Positions 34,160 to 46,575 are shown, numbered from the stretch's first letter. The stretch is 64,000 bases of DNA from Elysia chlorotica (GCA_003991915.1 RQTK01000022.1:771185-835184); one strand, 5' to 3'. The notes: generated from the sequence alone by a model not told the origin. Translations and numbers: made by a program.

Positions 34160-34769
34160 TTCTCTCTTTTTGTTTTTTCATATGTCTCTCTGTCTTTGTA
34201 TCTCATTTGCCTTCTCTTTCTCTCTTTCTTTTTCTCTTTCATCGTCCTCTGTTAAGCCTGGGCTACTTAAGAGCAAGATAAAGAGATATATGTATACATA
34301 GATACACTATGGGATGGTTAGATAGACAAGTGGGTGTATAAATAGTGGAGAGTTACAACCAGCCAGGTATGGCATGGTCAATTTATAAATTATCATGGGG
34401 TAATGGATAGATAGATGTAATAGGTGATCTATTAAACACGAATTACTAATTTCAAGAGAAACACACTGATAAATGTGAACTGGACAGCTACGTTACCAAG
34501 CTAAACGAAAAACAAAAAAATACATAAACGATGTAAAATAGTAATTAGGACACTTATGAAAGTTAACTTGGTTGCATTGAAGGCGGCGACTTGGCTGGCA
34601 TCAGACCAATACGTCTCTTGAGGTCGTGCTGTTCTAGTCTCCTTCATTATCACGCCCACTCGGTCTGGCGTTCAGGGAAGAGAGGTGCTACCCGTGTAGA
34701 TATCAGACCTTATTTAGGGCACTAAGTACAAAGAATTAGTAGATTTAGTCGCCTGACTTGCTACATTAT

Positions 34770-35095
34770 TAGATGCCACAATCGGTGATTAAATGTCCGC
34801 CCTTTTGGTACTTAATTCTGCTTAGGGCTGCTCGGGTCAAGTCAGACCAAGTGGGACATTGGCTTGTCTTAATCTGGCAGCAAGAGACTAGCGAGACTAG
34901 CGATGGAAACCTAGACGCCCGGTTTTCGATTAATTTTAGATGCCATAGTCAGTAGTTCTAAATCTACACCTTCTTTGTACTTGGTCGCCCTAGTATTTCG
35001 TGGGCTGTCCGGGTCAGTTGAGGCCAGTGGAATCTTGGCCGAGTCTGGCAGCAGGAGGAGCGAGACCAGCGAGCCCCCCTAGAGATCAGTCCGCC
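34770..35095 (+). repeat. Diverged tandem duplication, about 185 bp
   Basis: Segment 34770-34910 resembles 34955-35090. Both carry TTGTACTT or TGGTACTT, GGGCTG(C/T)(C/T)CGGGTCA, TCTGGCAGCA and GAGAC(T/C)AGCGA in the same order. It lies in intron 1 just before the assembly gap. Confidence 0.6.
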
Positions 35096-35375
35096 ATGAT
35101 GACAGGCGCATACTGGCGCACGGTGTGGGGGACTACGGAAGCTGGCTGGCATTGATCGCCTTCAGTCTGGCAGCCCGGGATACGGGGGAAAACAGGGGGA
35201 AACAGGGGGAGGGGTGGATGGTGCAGAGAGGGAATGGAATAGAGGGGATAGGGGTGGGGGTGACTCAGAGGGATCGGGAGGTCTCTGTCAGTTTGAAGTT
35301 ACGTAGGGAGAGAAAGGCATAAAGAGAGGGTGTTTGAGGTACGGTAAGGGAGGGATGGTAGGAAAGAAAGTGGGT

Positions 35376-36039
35376 NNNNNNNNNNNNNNNNNNNNNNNNN
35401 NNNNNNNNNNNNNNNNNNNNNNNNNNNNNNNNNNNNNNNNNNNNNNNNNNNNNNNNNNNNNNNNNNNNNNNNNNNNNNNNNNNNNNNNNNNNNNNNNNNN
35501 NNNNNNNNNNNNNNNNNNNNNNNNNNNNNNNNNNNNNNNNNNNNNNNNNNNNNNNNNNNNNNNNNNNNNNNNNNNNNNNNNNNNNNNNNNNNNNNNNNNN
35601 NNNNNNNNNNNNNNNNNNNNNNNNNNNNNNNNNNNNNNNNNNNNNNNNNNNNNNNNNNNNNNNNNNNNNNNNNNNNNNNNNNNNNNNNNNNNNNNNNNNN
35701 NNNNNNNNNNNNNNNNNNNNNNNNNNNNNNNNNNNNNNNNNNNNNNNNNNNNNNNNNNNNNNNNNNNNNNNNNNNNNNNNNNNNNNNNNNNNNNNNNNNN
35801 NNNNNNNNNNNNNNNNNNNNNNNNNNNNNNNNNNNNNNNNNNNNNNNNNNNNNNNNNNNNNNNNNNNNNNNNNNNNNNNNNNNNNNNNNNNNNNNNNNNN
35901 NNNNNNNNNNNNNNNNNNNNNNNNNNNNNNNNNNNNNNNNNNNNNNNNNNNNNNNNNNNNNNNNNNNNNNNNNNNNNNNNNNNNNNNNNNNNNNNNNNNN
36001 NNNNNNNNNNNNNNNNNNNNNNNNNNNNNNNNNNNNNNN
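35376..36039. other. Assembly gap (664 N)
   Basis: A run of N in intron 1. The flanks are GGAAAG-rich on the left and AT-rich on the right. No exon can be excluded inside it. Confidence 1.
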
Positions 36040-36525
36040 AACGTCAAAAAGATTGCACATGAAGCTGAAAATAGGCATACAATCATACTCTTTTTTTTTT
36101 TTTTTTAAACATTCTACTCTCAACGTCACGCTTTTTTATTCTTTGTGTCTTGTAGTACTGTTTGTGTGTGTACGTGTTCATTTTCGTTTCTTTCAAGTTT
36201 CATGTCCAGCATCTTTTCATACATGCGAAATAAAACTGATTGCTCTTCTCCTTCCGATTAAGCAGCCAATATAACCTGTATTTTGTCGTGAGCTGTGTAT
36301 GACTTGTATTGTGCCCTATCATGAAAATTATCTGCAAACATCTAAACGGTTATTAGCAAGTACACCACTTCTTAAAGTATTGGTTCACATCCTCAACCGG
36401 TGGCCCATATTTGGCGTAACGTTGAAGCCTTCGTTCTCGTATTGAACTCTTTGTGAAACCTAGATGGCGTAAAACCAACCAAACATTTTTAAAGATGTCG
36501 AATGCTCCTTTTTTCTTCTTCTTCT

Positions 36526-36890
36526 GATTTTACACCTAGCCTTTCAGTTTTACACAAAGCAAACTATTCACTATCTACATGCTTTCTTTTCATATCTCTG
36601 TCCTATTCACCCATACACATTATCCGCATTTATGACAACCTCCCTCTTTATCTGTCTGTCTGTCTCACATACACAATGAAGCAGCAATTTTTTTCACAAC
36701 CATTTTTTTCTAAGTCTGCTGCCGAGTAATTGAAAGTATCGAGTTTCCCGCCGACTCGGGTGAATTTTCTAAATCACCTTTCAGTGGCACTGAGTTAAAA
36801 CTGGGAGAGCACTAAGAGCAGTTGCGTTCTGCTTAAGTACCCGAGAGGACATCATTCAAAAGGATATACACATAAAGGTAAGAAGAAGAA
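36526..36890 (+). repeat. Inverted repeat, left arm
   Basis: This stretch of about 365 bp, from GATTTTACACCTAGCC to the GAA-rich end near 36890, matches the reverse complement of 44905-45262 at roughly 90-95% by eye. It could be two opposite copies of an unrecognised interspersed element. The arms are 8.0 kb apart within the introns around cassette 1. Confidence 0.85.
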
Positions 36891-37013
36891 GAAGAAGAAG
36901 AAGTCTGATGTAACTACATTACTCACTCTTGTCTCCTATCTGGGACAATCCCTGGACATTTTTCTCGCCCTCGTTTGCTGCTCCTGTTCCCCCTCTCTGT
37001 CTGCTTTGTCTCT

Positions 37014-37098
<85 letters not shown>

Positions 37099-37911
37099 CC
37101 CCTTTCCCCCAAACACAAATTCACACAAAAAGGAAAATGTCCCCCACTGCTAGCTCTTTTCACTTCTACCCCCAGTCTCCCCTTTATTAATGCCCTAAAA
37201 ATTGCAGCAATATAATTATGTTATCTATTTTTTCTTCATGTCCCTTTGCACGTAGATTTAGTTTTAATGTACACCTAGACTTTTTTATTTGTACCCCTTC
37301 CTCATTTGCTTGTTTTATTATTTATTAATTTTATTTTGCTTTCGGCCCTTGTTATGATTTCCCTTTTTTGTTTAAAATTTTGATTTGACTTGTTTCTTTG
37401 ATTTCCGTTGTATTATGTTTTTATGGGTTTGTTTTTATTATATGAGAATGCCTAAGGATGGGACGCGGCTTTTGGGCAATACAATGATCGCTCAGGCAGA
37501 TTTTGAGTCCTTTTGGCCAGCTTAGTTTTGCTTAGTGCAGTCTTTTCCATTTGTTTTATTATTCAGAATAATTTTTATATAAAAGTTATATTAATAATGT
37601 CAGTTTAATTTTAATATGTGAATATGGTGTAAAATGAGGCAAATTTGTCTCTAACACCCCTTTCTGTAATATAACTTCTCAAAAAAATTAAATAGGCATA
37701 AATATTGCTGTGAAATTTTTAATTTAAGCAAAAGACAGATCATACAAATCTGTTCTGTTTTAGAGAGTGGAAGGAATGGAAATATAAAACAATAACAAAA
37801 GCATTTTTCATGAAACAAAACTGGCTTTAAACAAATTCAGTGAGGTGGAGAAGATAAGGATTATTGAGGACCCTCAAAAACTCAAAATCTGTTTCGATTC
37901 TTGTATTGTAG

Positions 37912-37995
37912 GGGAGCGGAAGTACATGTGCAAGTTCTGTGACCGCGGCTTTAAGCAGCTTTCCCACTTACAAAAGCACATCAGTGTCCACACCG
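37912..37995 (+). CDS. Single-finger exon cassette 1 (C2H2)
   Basis: An 84-nt exon with acceptor TTGTAG before it and donor GTAGGT after it, phase 1 at both ends. After splicing it supplies ERKY plus one finger (module residues C6, C9, H22, H26) and ends HTG, with the Gly codon split across the next junction. The helix is QLSHLQK, so position 6 is Lys instead of the usual Gln. The residues between the Cys pair and Phe (DRG) group it with cassettes 2 and 3. The donor is weaker than the others (GTAGGT). It lies 11.2 kb downstream of the large exon and 2.4 kb upstream of the candidate terminal exon, and is the only cassette inside the inverted-repeat loop. Confidence 0.92.
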
Positions 37996-39279
37996 GTAGG
38001 TATCATACTACTACTACTACTAGTACTACTGTTACTGTTACTTGTATTACCACTACTACATAGTATGTTTGCATGAAGACCTTTGCTAACCATTCTCTTT
38101 CTCTCTCTTGAATCCCCATACCCACATAGTGCCATATTTATAAAAGTAGAACTTGCTTTGGGATACGAGTTTTAGGTAGGTGCCTATCAGTATTGTTGTT
38201 TGAATTCAGATAAAGGTTGTGGATACATTTATCGATAAGTTGTTGCTACTTTACATATCTATAGTCAAATAGTTTCCACCCCTCCCATAGTCAGAGGGCT
38301 TGATCAAGATCTATCTAGCTTGTCTTTTCCCGAAACACCCTAGAACTTTTCTAGTTTGTTGGAAAGTTAAGCTTACGGACGAGTGGGTGGATGTGTCATC
38401 TTTCTTAGATTTACAAAACATTATGTATCACGTTGAGACAACGACATTACAACTGAGTATTGGCAGCAAAAGAATCAATACGATTTTTTTTTCAAGAATA
38501 GCCAATGAATAGTATAAAGCTTAATGACAGTGGCCTTTTTTTAAATTATACTGTTTATTTATCATCATGTAACAACAGCAGCAGCATCACATTATTCATT
38601 TGTATGTGTTTATTTATTTATTTATTTATATATATTTATTTATTTATTTATTCACTCATTGATTTATTTAATTTTTCGTTCCCTTGCATGGCTGTTCCTC
38701 ACTAATTATTGTCCCATGCTTTAAAAAGCCAACCGCAGCAAATCGTAGTCGCAAAGAGCGAGCTTTTCAAAGGGAGTATATGAAGCTGCACAATATAGTT
38801 CTGTAGAGCCTTTTTGTTCAATTTGTGTGCACGAGACTTCGTTTTTCTGTTGCTTTTTTCGGCCTGGGTGTGAGTAGATACTCTATACAATAAAGTCTGG
38901 TGAAACCATATAGAACAACAAGAAGAGTCCTGTGAGTAAAAGCAAGATTTGGTTTTATTGTAAAAAGGAAAGATGATGTCATAAGGACTGTCTAAAGGGT
39001 GTTGATATCAAGCGAGAATTTCTAAGCGAGTTAACTTTGTTCATCTTATTACTATTTTTAACTTGAAGGAAACGAAGACAATATCAATTATCATGCTTTC
39101 ATTTTAACTGCTGATTTGTTTATTGTGGTGATGGAACTGGGGTAACAAAAAACCCACCTAGACATGAATATGTCAAGTGAAATTTCCTAAATTTGTATAT
39201 GTTCATATGCTGTTGACAAGGATTCTGTAAAATATATATTTTTGGATAAAAGAATTAAAATGGTCTGACGCAAACTTAG

Positions 39280-39520
39280 GACCTTGAATACGAAAAGCAC
39301 AACCGAATCCCCCAAAACGCGGCCAATACTGTACTTGTTAACCATGTGACCATGGTTGCGGGCATCGTCCACTACTGATTTGGTCGGTTTCAGTATAATG
39401 TGACTGTCAGAGGCAAGTGGTGGTAACCCCGTTTTGTCTCGGTGTGGCACAGTTAGTCATAGGACTCAAACGCGATATAGCCTAGTTGCATTCATAGGAC
39501 TTTAAGAAACCAATCAACCA
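39280..39520 (+). mobile_element. Degenerate SINE core
   Basis: TGATTTGGTCGGTTTCAGTATAATGTGACTG followed by TTTTGTCTCGGTGTGGCA matches the family core with several changes. It ends AAGAAACCAATCAACC. No clear head is seen. Confidence 0.5.
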
Positions 39521-40014
39521 ACGAATCAAGTTACCCCTGTTTACATATAATCAATCCCCATTGGATCGAACAATACTTTGCCATGGGTTGGTAAAGGGCT
39601 GAACGGACGAGCAGGAGGTCCGAGGTTTTAATATCGGTTTGTACCAATATCCTGTAAAATGGCTAGGCGGAAAGCCTCCTTTTATGATTCTTTGGGACAC
39701 CAAAGGGGCCTGAAACTCATCAAAGATCATACCCCCCCCCCCTTTCCTCTCCCTTGCTAATTGAATGTCTAAAGCAGAGTGTGCGACCATTCTAAGTTAA
39801 GTATTGTGCTTTTATAGATAACCATTGCGAATTGTGTGTCCCAAGTTCAGTGTGAGACCATTTTAGTATTACATTGTATTTACTACTGGATTATCATTGC
39901 GAACAGTCAGTCCTAAGTTCAGCTTGAGGCTATTGTAAGTATTAAGTACTGGTACAACTATGTTGTGAAGGAGAAGCGCTGGGTGGGGCGTTAGTGAAAG
40001 AATCACCCAGCGCA

Positions 40015-40305
40015 CAAGGGAGCTATCTTGCTCAAGCTGTAGAGCGTTGGTGCCCCAATCGAGAGGTAGCCGTTTCGAAACCCACGATCGGTCAAAAATG
40101 TATGTGTCCAATTTAGTCCCCCTACTGGTTGGGTCGGTGTCAGTATAATGTGACCGGCTGGGATTGAGGTCCAGGTCTCTCCGCACTGTCTCGTGTCAGG
40201 CAGACGTTAGTCCTGGTGCCCGTCATCAGGCAGACTTTAGTCTTGTTGCCCGTCCACAATGTAGCCCATATAGTGCTGGACGTTAAGCATCCAACTCAAC
40301 AACTC
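40015..40305 (+). mobile_element. SINE copy directly before the terminal-exon duplication
   Basis: It has a tRNA-like head (CAAGCTGTAGAGCGTTGG, then GTTTCGAAACCC) followed by the family core TACTGGTTGGGTCGGTG, and ends GGACGTTAAGCATCCAACTCAAC. An internal 30-bp stretch (CAGGCAGAC to GCCCGTC) is duplicated. The head differs from the 50123 copy, so it may be another subfamily. Confidence 0.75.
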
Positions 40306-40369
40306 AACACCCAGCACACAGCGCGTGAAGGCCTCTCTTTCTTCCCGCATCCTTTCCCACCCCCGCCAG

Positions 40370-40554
40370 AAGTTTCCGACGGGTCGATGCAGCAGCTGCT
40401 CCCCACCAAGGGAAAGCGAGGACGCAAGGCGAGGACCCTCCAGTCGTCAGGCAGCGAGAACTTGCTGCTCATACAGCCGGCCCAGGCTCAGAGTCAGATC
40501 AGTCAGATCAGTCACGATTCTCTATCGTGGAAGGGGGATTTGGCTCAGCCATGA
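40370..40554 (+). CDS. Candidate alternative terminal exon, copy 1 (basic C-terminal tail)
   Basis: A pyrimidine-rich acceptor ending CCCCCGCCAG is followed by a phase-1-compatible frame: Glu from the split codon, then 60 residues to TGA 40552-40554. The tail holds a basic stretch KGKRGRKAR (nuclear-localisation or AT-hook-like) and a Gln/Ser-rich end with a repeated SQI. No AATAAA is seen before copy 2, so transcripts might run on to the signals at 43.86 kb. Joined after cassette 1 it gives a 696-residue, three-finger protein. Joined directly to the large exon it gives 668 residues with two fingers. Support comes from the frame, phase, acceptor and conservation with copy 2. A chance ORF inside a duplicated block is the alternative. 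Confidence 0.6.
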
Positions 40555-41706
40555 TACGCAATAGAGTGGACTCGATCAGATAGAGCTGATGCTGCGTGGT
40601 GTTTCATAGAATATCTAGAGTGTACCAACACAGGGCATTGTTAATGATGACACAATCGTGGACTTGGGAATTGGTAGAACTAAGGCTGTGCAGGGTTGTT
40701 TTTTTTATATATATCTAGAGTGTTATAATTACCAACTAATGGCACTGTTAACACTGGTTCATTGACATTGTTAAAGTCTTTGCTCTTGATGTAAGATTAT
40801 ATTTATAAACACGCGAGATAATATCGTTACTAGAAATAGTCTCGCATGCATATTCCTCACCCACTGTGGAAGGCAGCTAGATTTCGGTAACTGCAGATGC
40901 CGAGTTAGATTTCGGTCGGTCAAGCGCTAAAGGACCCAAAATTAGATCCTCAAATTGTTCTGTACACTTTCTTGGCTTGACGGAAAACCATTTTCCCCGT
41001 ACCGGATTCTCCGGCAAACCAAGTTGACGTAGACTAGATTTTTATCCCATTGGAGATATGTCTGGGATATTAATGTCAAACGTCCAAGTGGCTGAGTTCA
41101 TTCAATCCTGTGTTATTATAATTCCAAGCTTTAGTCTTGCCAACTAGATCTCTTTAATACTTCCAGTAAAGGATTCCTCTCATATCAATGTATCACTGTA
41201 CCTTTATAAATGGCGCTTGTAAAATCTCTTTTGTATGTCATGTTTTTGTTGTTGTTTTTATTTTATAGCAAAAAGTTTATATACTTTTTTTGTACCCTCT
41301 GATAATTTCTTTTCTTCCTAATACCGTATGAGTTTTTTTTTTTTTTAAACTTAATTTTTACTTTCGAAAACTATGATTGGTTTTCCTAAGGAAGGATCAC
41401 ACTGTAAACGTCTTGGTACTGTCGAATCTCAGCGCCAAACTTTGCGCCACTAAGACAAAGAAACGGGTGGCAAGTGTTGAGAGCATCACCTGCTATCTAC
41501 GTAGATATTGGGTTCTGGTTCGAATCTTACCAACCCTTCTTTCTTCTAGCTTTAATGCCAAATTACAGAAATATAAATATACATAATGATACATTGTTCA
41601 TCCATTTGTGGATTTTAAATGGAGTGTTTAACTCAACAACTCAACACCCAGCACACAGCGCGTGAAGGCCTCTCTTTCTTCCCGCATCCTTTCCCACCCC
41701 CGCCAG

Positions 41707-41891
41707 AAGTTTCCGACGGGTCGATGCAGCAGCTGCTCCCCACCAAGGGAAAGCGAGGACGCAAGGCGAGGACACTCCAGTCGTCAGGCAGCGAGAACTT
41801 GCTGCTCACACAGCCGGCCCAGGCTCAGAGTCAGATCAGTCAGATCAGTCACGATGCTCTATCGTGGAAGGGGGATTTGGCTCAGCCATGA
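41707..41891 (+). CDS. Candidate alternative terminal exon, copy 2
   Basis: Tandem copy of the tail exon at 40370. By eye, only three substitutions separate the two 185-nt exons: one silent, Ile to Thr, and Ser to Ala. The 70-odd bases before them, including the acceptor, look identical. The roughly 530 bp after the stop show about forty changes plus indels. This contrast suggests that the frame and acceptor are constrained. TGA is at 41889-41891. AATAAA signals at 43864 and 43892 could end a 3'UTR of about 2 kb. Use of this copy instead of copy 1 would change only two residues. Confidence 0.6.
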
Positions 41892-43439
41892 TACGCAATA
41901 GCGTGGACTTGGTCAGATAGAGCTGATGCTGTGCAGTGTTTCATAGAATATCTAGAGTGTACCAACACGGGGCATTGTTAACTTTGACACAATCGTGGAC
42001 TTGGGAATTGGTAGAACTAAGGCTGTGCAGGGTTTTTGATATATCTAGAGTGTTATAATTACCAACAAAGGGCATTGTTAACACTGGTTCATTGACATTG
42101 TTATAGTCTTTGCTCTTGATGTAATATTATACTTATAAACACGCGAGATAATATCGTTACTAGATAGTCTCGCATGCATATTCCTCACCCACTGTAGCTA
42201 GATTTCGCTAACTGCAGATGCCGAGTTAGATTTCAATCGGTCAAGCGTTAAAGGACACAAAATTTGATCCTCAACTTGTTCTGTACAATTTCTTGGCTTG
42301 ACGGACAGCATTTTCTCTGTATAGGATTCTTCGGCAAACCTAGTTGAAGCAGACTAGATTTTATCTCATTGGAGATATGTCTAGGATATTCATGTCAAGC
42401 GCCCAAGTGGCTTAGTTCATACAGCCCCCCCCCCCCGTCCCCTGCTATCACCTGACCTCCACCCCCCCCCCCCCCCCCCCAAAAAAAAAAAAAAAAAATC
42501 TTTCCTCAAATCACACATGGGCGGATGTGCCCCCATAAATATATTTTAAGAAGACCATACACGCTATGTTCGATAAACCTATCTATGCTTTATAGATGAC
42601 AAGAAGACTTTGGGCATAACTGTCTGTGATCTTTCGGATCGGTCGCCCACCAAATCATGCACTCAATTTACATTCAGCCTCTTCACCCCCCCCCCCCCCC
42701 CCCCCCCCTCCCCAACAACCACCCTTTTCCAAAAAGCAAATAGGCTATGTCCTTTCTGTTGAGGTCAAAAAAATTTAAACGATAATGCCATTCTCTTGAC
42801 AAATTTAATTTTTTTAAAGTAGGATTTTGATTTATAATAATGCTGGTTTATGAAAAAAAAATTAGTGTGTGTGTTTTTTTTTTTAACTCGAATGAAATGG
42901 CTTATTGCCAATCCTGTGTTATTATAATTCCAAGCTTTGGTCTTGCCAACTAGATCTGTTTATGACTTCCAGTAAAGGATTCCTCTCATATCAATGTATC
43001 ACTGTACGTTTATAAATGACGCTTGTAAAATCTCTTTTGTATGTCGTGTTTTTGTTTTTGTTTTTATTATTTTATAGCAAAAAGTTTATATACGTACCTT
43101 GTGGGTTGTTGTTTTTTAACTTCATTTTTGCTTTTGTTCGTTTTACTTTCGAAAACTATGATTGGTTTTCCTAAGGAAGGATCACACTGTAAACGTCTTG
43201 GTACTGTCGAATCTCAGCGCCATACTTTGCCACTAAGACAAAGAAACGGATGGCAAGTGTTGAGAGCATCACCTGCTATCTACGTAGATATGGGGATCTG
43301 GTTCGAATCCTTCCAACGCTTCTTTCTTCTAGCTTTAATGCCAAATTACAGAAATATAAATATACATAATGATACATTGTTCATCCATTTGTGGATTTTA
43401 AATGGAGTGTTTATGTGGTGTTGCTAAGGATCAGAAAAT

Positions 43440-43494
<55 letters not shown>

Positions 43495-43863
43495 GGAAGA
43501 AAATATAACGAAGTGAAAGTGATCAGTTTTGTTATTACTTAATCCTCGCCCCCCTCTTTTGTAGCTCCATGCAATATTCATACAATATATATTATGTCAT
43601 GTTCTTGTTTGTGTGCATTTGGGTGTAAAATTGTAAAAACGCGCAATTCATAAATACATTGAATGCCTTAACTTTTGTTTTAATTGTAATCATTTATAAA
43701 CCAGTAAGAATGCTTTGAATGTTTGACTTGATATATTTTGTGTTGTTCATATTTTGTGCAAATTTCATTTTTTTTTTTATTTCATAATTGTGTAATGTGA
43801 CTTATATAATTTTGTACGCTTCCCATTAGGATTGTTGCTTTTTAATTTAAATTGTAGTACCGA

Positions 43864-43897
43864 AATAAATGAATTCATTTATCAAAGGAAGAATAAA
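43864..43897 (+). terminator. Candidate poly(A) signals for the short isoform
   Basis: Two AATAAA hexamers (43864-43869 and 43892-43897) follow a T-rich, AT-rich stretch of about 250 bp typical of a 3'UTR end. They lie about 2 kb downstream of the second tail exon's stop codon. Cleavage here would be intronic polyadenylation relative to the long isoform. AATAAA is common by chance in AT-rich DNA, so this rests on context. Confidence 0.4.
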
Positions 43898-44904
43898 AGG
43901 TATTTATCATGCAGTTACGATCTCCTTCTTGTGCTATTATAATTTTGCCATCATGTTGTCTGGTGTTGGCTGAGAATCAAAAATCGAAATATGACTGGAC
44001 TAGACTAAATTATAAGACACACTCAGGGTACATCAAGCTTCTTTTAATAGTATCTTCGTACATGTATTATTTTACTTGTGTAAATGTCTTCTCTCACCCC
44101 GTCTCTCTATCTTCCTTTATGGTCCAAAGGTTTATTTTAGTTTTCACGTTTCTTTTTCTATTTTTTTTTATTGCTTGTTCAGCTTTGCATGCTTAACTGT
44201 TAGCATTTTTCACGTAGCCTAGAAGAGCTCCTGACTAACAACCCCTTCGCTGCTTTCAGACTATAATTACTAACACATTCTATCTATTATAACATCTCTT
44301 TTGTCCTGGGTCTCATCTTCATCTTTCTTTTTCTCCTCCTTTACTTCGAGGAAGGCTCGATTGATGACTCGTGGGGAAAAATCGCAGTGGATTATTTACA
44401 TCCAACAGCAATCAAAACATTCCCATGCTAGACACACACGCGCACACACACACACACGCACATTTATGAAATCAATAACTACATAAAAAGAAAAAGAACA
44501 CATAAGTAGATATTTTTTTAAGTTACCAAACTGCTTTCCTTCTTTTATTCTCGTGGAAAACTAAGAGATGAAGAGCCGTCGAATATGCATGAACTTTGTG
44601 AAATGTATACACTTTGAACCTCGGAAAGAAGGAAATTCGCGAAGTAACGAAATAATAAATAGTACTAAAGAAAGGGAATTAGATAGAGGAGATGGAGGTT
44701 GAAGGAAAATGTGAGAAATAGAGATAGATAGTAGGAATGATCGGTGATTTTTGTAGATATGGTGAAGAAAAAGGGGAGGGACATCCCAGCTAAAAGTACA
44801 GTAAATTAACTTTCTTTGTACTCTAAGTGGTGAAAAAGGTTTCCTATCTCGGTCGGTCTGCCTGTGTGTATGTCTCTCTCTCTCTCTCTGCCCGCACAAA
44901 TTTT

Positions 44905-45262
44905 TCTTCTTTTACCTTTATGTGTATATCCTTTTGAATGATGCCCCCACGGGTACTTAAGCAGAACGCAACTGCTCTTAGTGCTCTCCCAGTTTTAACT
45001 CAGTGCCACTGAAAGGTGATTTAGAAAATTCACCCGAGTCGGCGGGAAACTCGATACTTTCAATTACTCGGCAGCAGATTTAGAAAAAATGGTTGTGAAA
45101 AAAATTGCTGCTTCATTGTGTATGTGAGACAGACAGATAAAGAGGGAGATGGGCAGAAATGGGGATAATGTGTATGGATGAATAGGAAGGAGATGTGAAA
45201 AGAAAGCATGTAGATAGTGAATAGTTTGCTTTGTGTAAAACTGAAAGGCTAGGTGTAAAATC
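44905..45262 (-). repeat. Inverted repeat, right arm
   Basis: Reverse-complement partner of 36526-36890, starting TTCTTCTTTTACC and ending AGGTGTAAAATC. In the pre-mRNA the two arms could pair and loop out cassette 1, both terminal-exon candidates and the poly(A) signals. Confidence 0.85.
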
Positions 45263-46409
45263 ACTCTTTAGTGGCCATCAATCATTTGAGATGTGAGGCA
45301 ACAGCCGGAAAAGACGATTGAATGTTAAGAAAAATATGTGTAAAATGACTTTAAACAAAAGTTTAAGTAAAGAAAATGTCTGGTCATAAAATGGGGATTT
45401 CAAAAAAGAAAGAAAAATAAAGATAAGAATCGCGTTTAAACTAATAATTGGATGTAGCGGCAGTCGACGACCAACCTCAACGTCAAAACGGAAAAAAGCG
45501 GGGAGACATGCGCAACATGGACTTTAAAAACTGCGTTCTAACTGTACACTAACTTGCCAATTTAAAAAAAAAAATGTTTTTTGCAGTAAATTTCGAGGGA
45601 AATTTTAAAAGTGTTGGATGGTGCGCTAGACGGCATGCTGACGTATGACGCGCATGAACGGCGACATTCGCAGATGGTGAGAGCAAAAAAATAGCTGGGC
45701 TAACTGAACGCAGCCCTGTGGAGGAAAGGGGAAGAGGGAAAAGCAGAAACAGGTGCAGGCTTCTCTTAATATCCTCCTGGAAGCTTCCTCCTACTAGCTT
45801 TCATCGAGCGCCAGTTTTAGTTGTATCTATCGCTCACTTAAGTTATAGAGATCTTAACAGCAGGTCTTTGGTTGGACTCTTAGGAGTACAGGCTGCGCTT
45901 CTGACTTACCCAGCGCAGTCTATGTCTGTGCTGGAAAATTGGAGGCATCTACTTGAAAAGACCAATTAGCTTGCTTTTCGGTGAAATACTAATGGCTAAA
46001 AATGAGGGGGTGAGGGTAGGTGTAGAAAAAGAAAAAAGAAAGGAATGTGTGTGAGAGAGAGAGACAGACAGACAGACACACACACACATTGTAGAAACGG
46101 AGGCAGACATGTAGATGTTATTTTTGTTGGTATGGGAAGACAGCAGCCTGTAGAAAGAAACTAAGATTGAAATATCTTGAGGCCTTTGAAGATTATTAAA
46201 TCGAAGAGCACATATCTCTCGGTGACTTCTTTGTAGTGATCTAAAACTCAATTGCTATTCATATCGGCGTGAACATTAAAATAAAGACTCCTCTTGTAAT
46301 TTCGTTAACTTTTGCTTCATTCAAGCTTGGTTCAGGTAGCTAAACTGTTACCTCATTCTACGTTTAAAAGTAAAGGAAACTCTTGGTTTTTTCTCTTTGT
46401 TTTTTTTCT

Positions 46410-46575
46410 CCTTCTCCTTCTTCTTCTCCTTCTTCTTCTTCTTCTTCTTCTTCTTCTTCTTCTTCTTCTTCTTCTTCTTCTTCTTCTTCTTCTTCTTCTT
46501 CTTCTTCTTCTTCTTTTTCTTCTTCTTCTTCTTCTCCTCCTCCTCCTCCTCCTCCCCCTCCTCCTACTCCTACTC
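46410..46575 (+). repeat. (CTT)n then (CTC)n tract
   Basis: A long pyrimidine-only triplet tract in intron 2, with poly-purine (GAA/GAG) on the other strand. Confidence 0.95.

Larger units (their letters stand above)
40294..43411 (+). repeat. Tandem duplication carrying the terminal-exon candidate
   Basis: Unit 1 (about 40294-41630) and unit 2 (about 41631-43411) are direct copies, both starting ACTCAACAACTCAACACCC and ending GGATTTTAAATGGAGTGTTTA. Unit 2 has about 485 bp (42425-42910) absent from unit 1. That stretch is rich in poly-C and poly-A runs, and is either an insertion in unit 2 or a loss from unit 1. Each unit ends with a tRNA-like stretch bearing a GGTTCGAAT box-B match (about 41470-41545 and 43250-43325). 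Confidence 0.85.

Noticed and set aside
35265..36129. ORFs of 240-276 residues
   Set aside because: Almost entirely translated N from the assembly gap.
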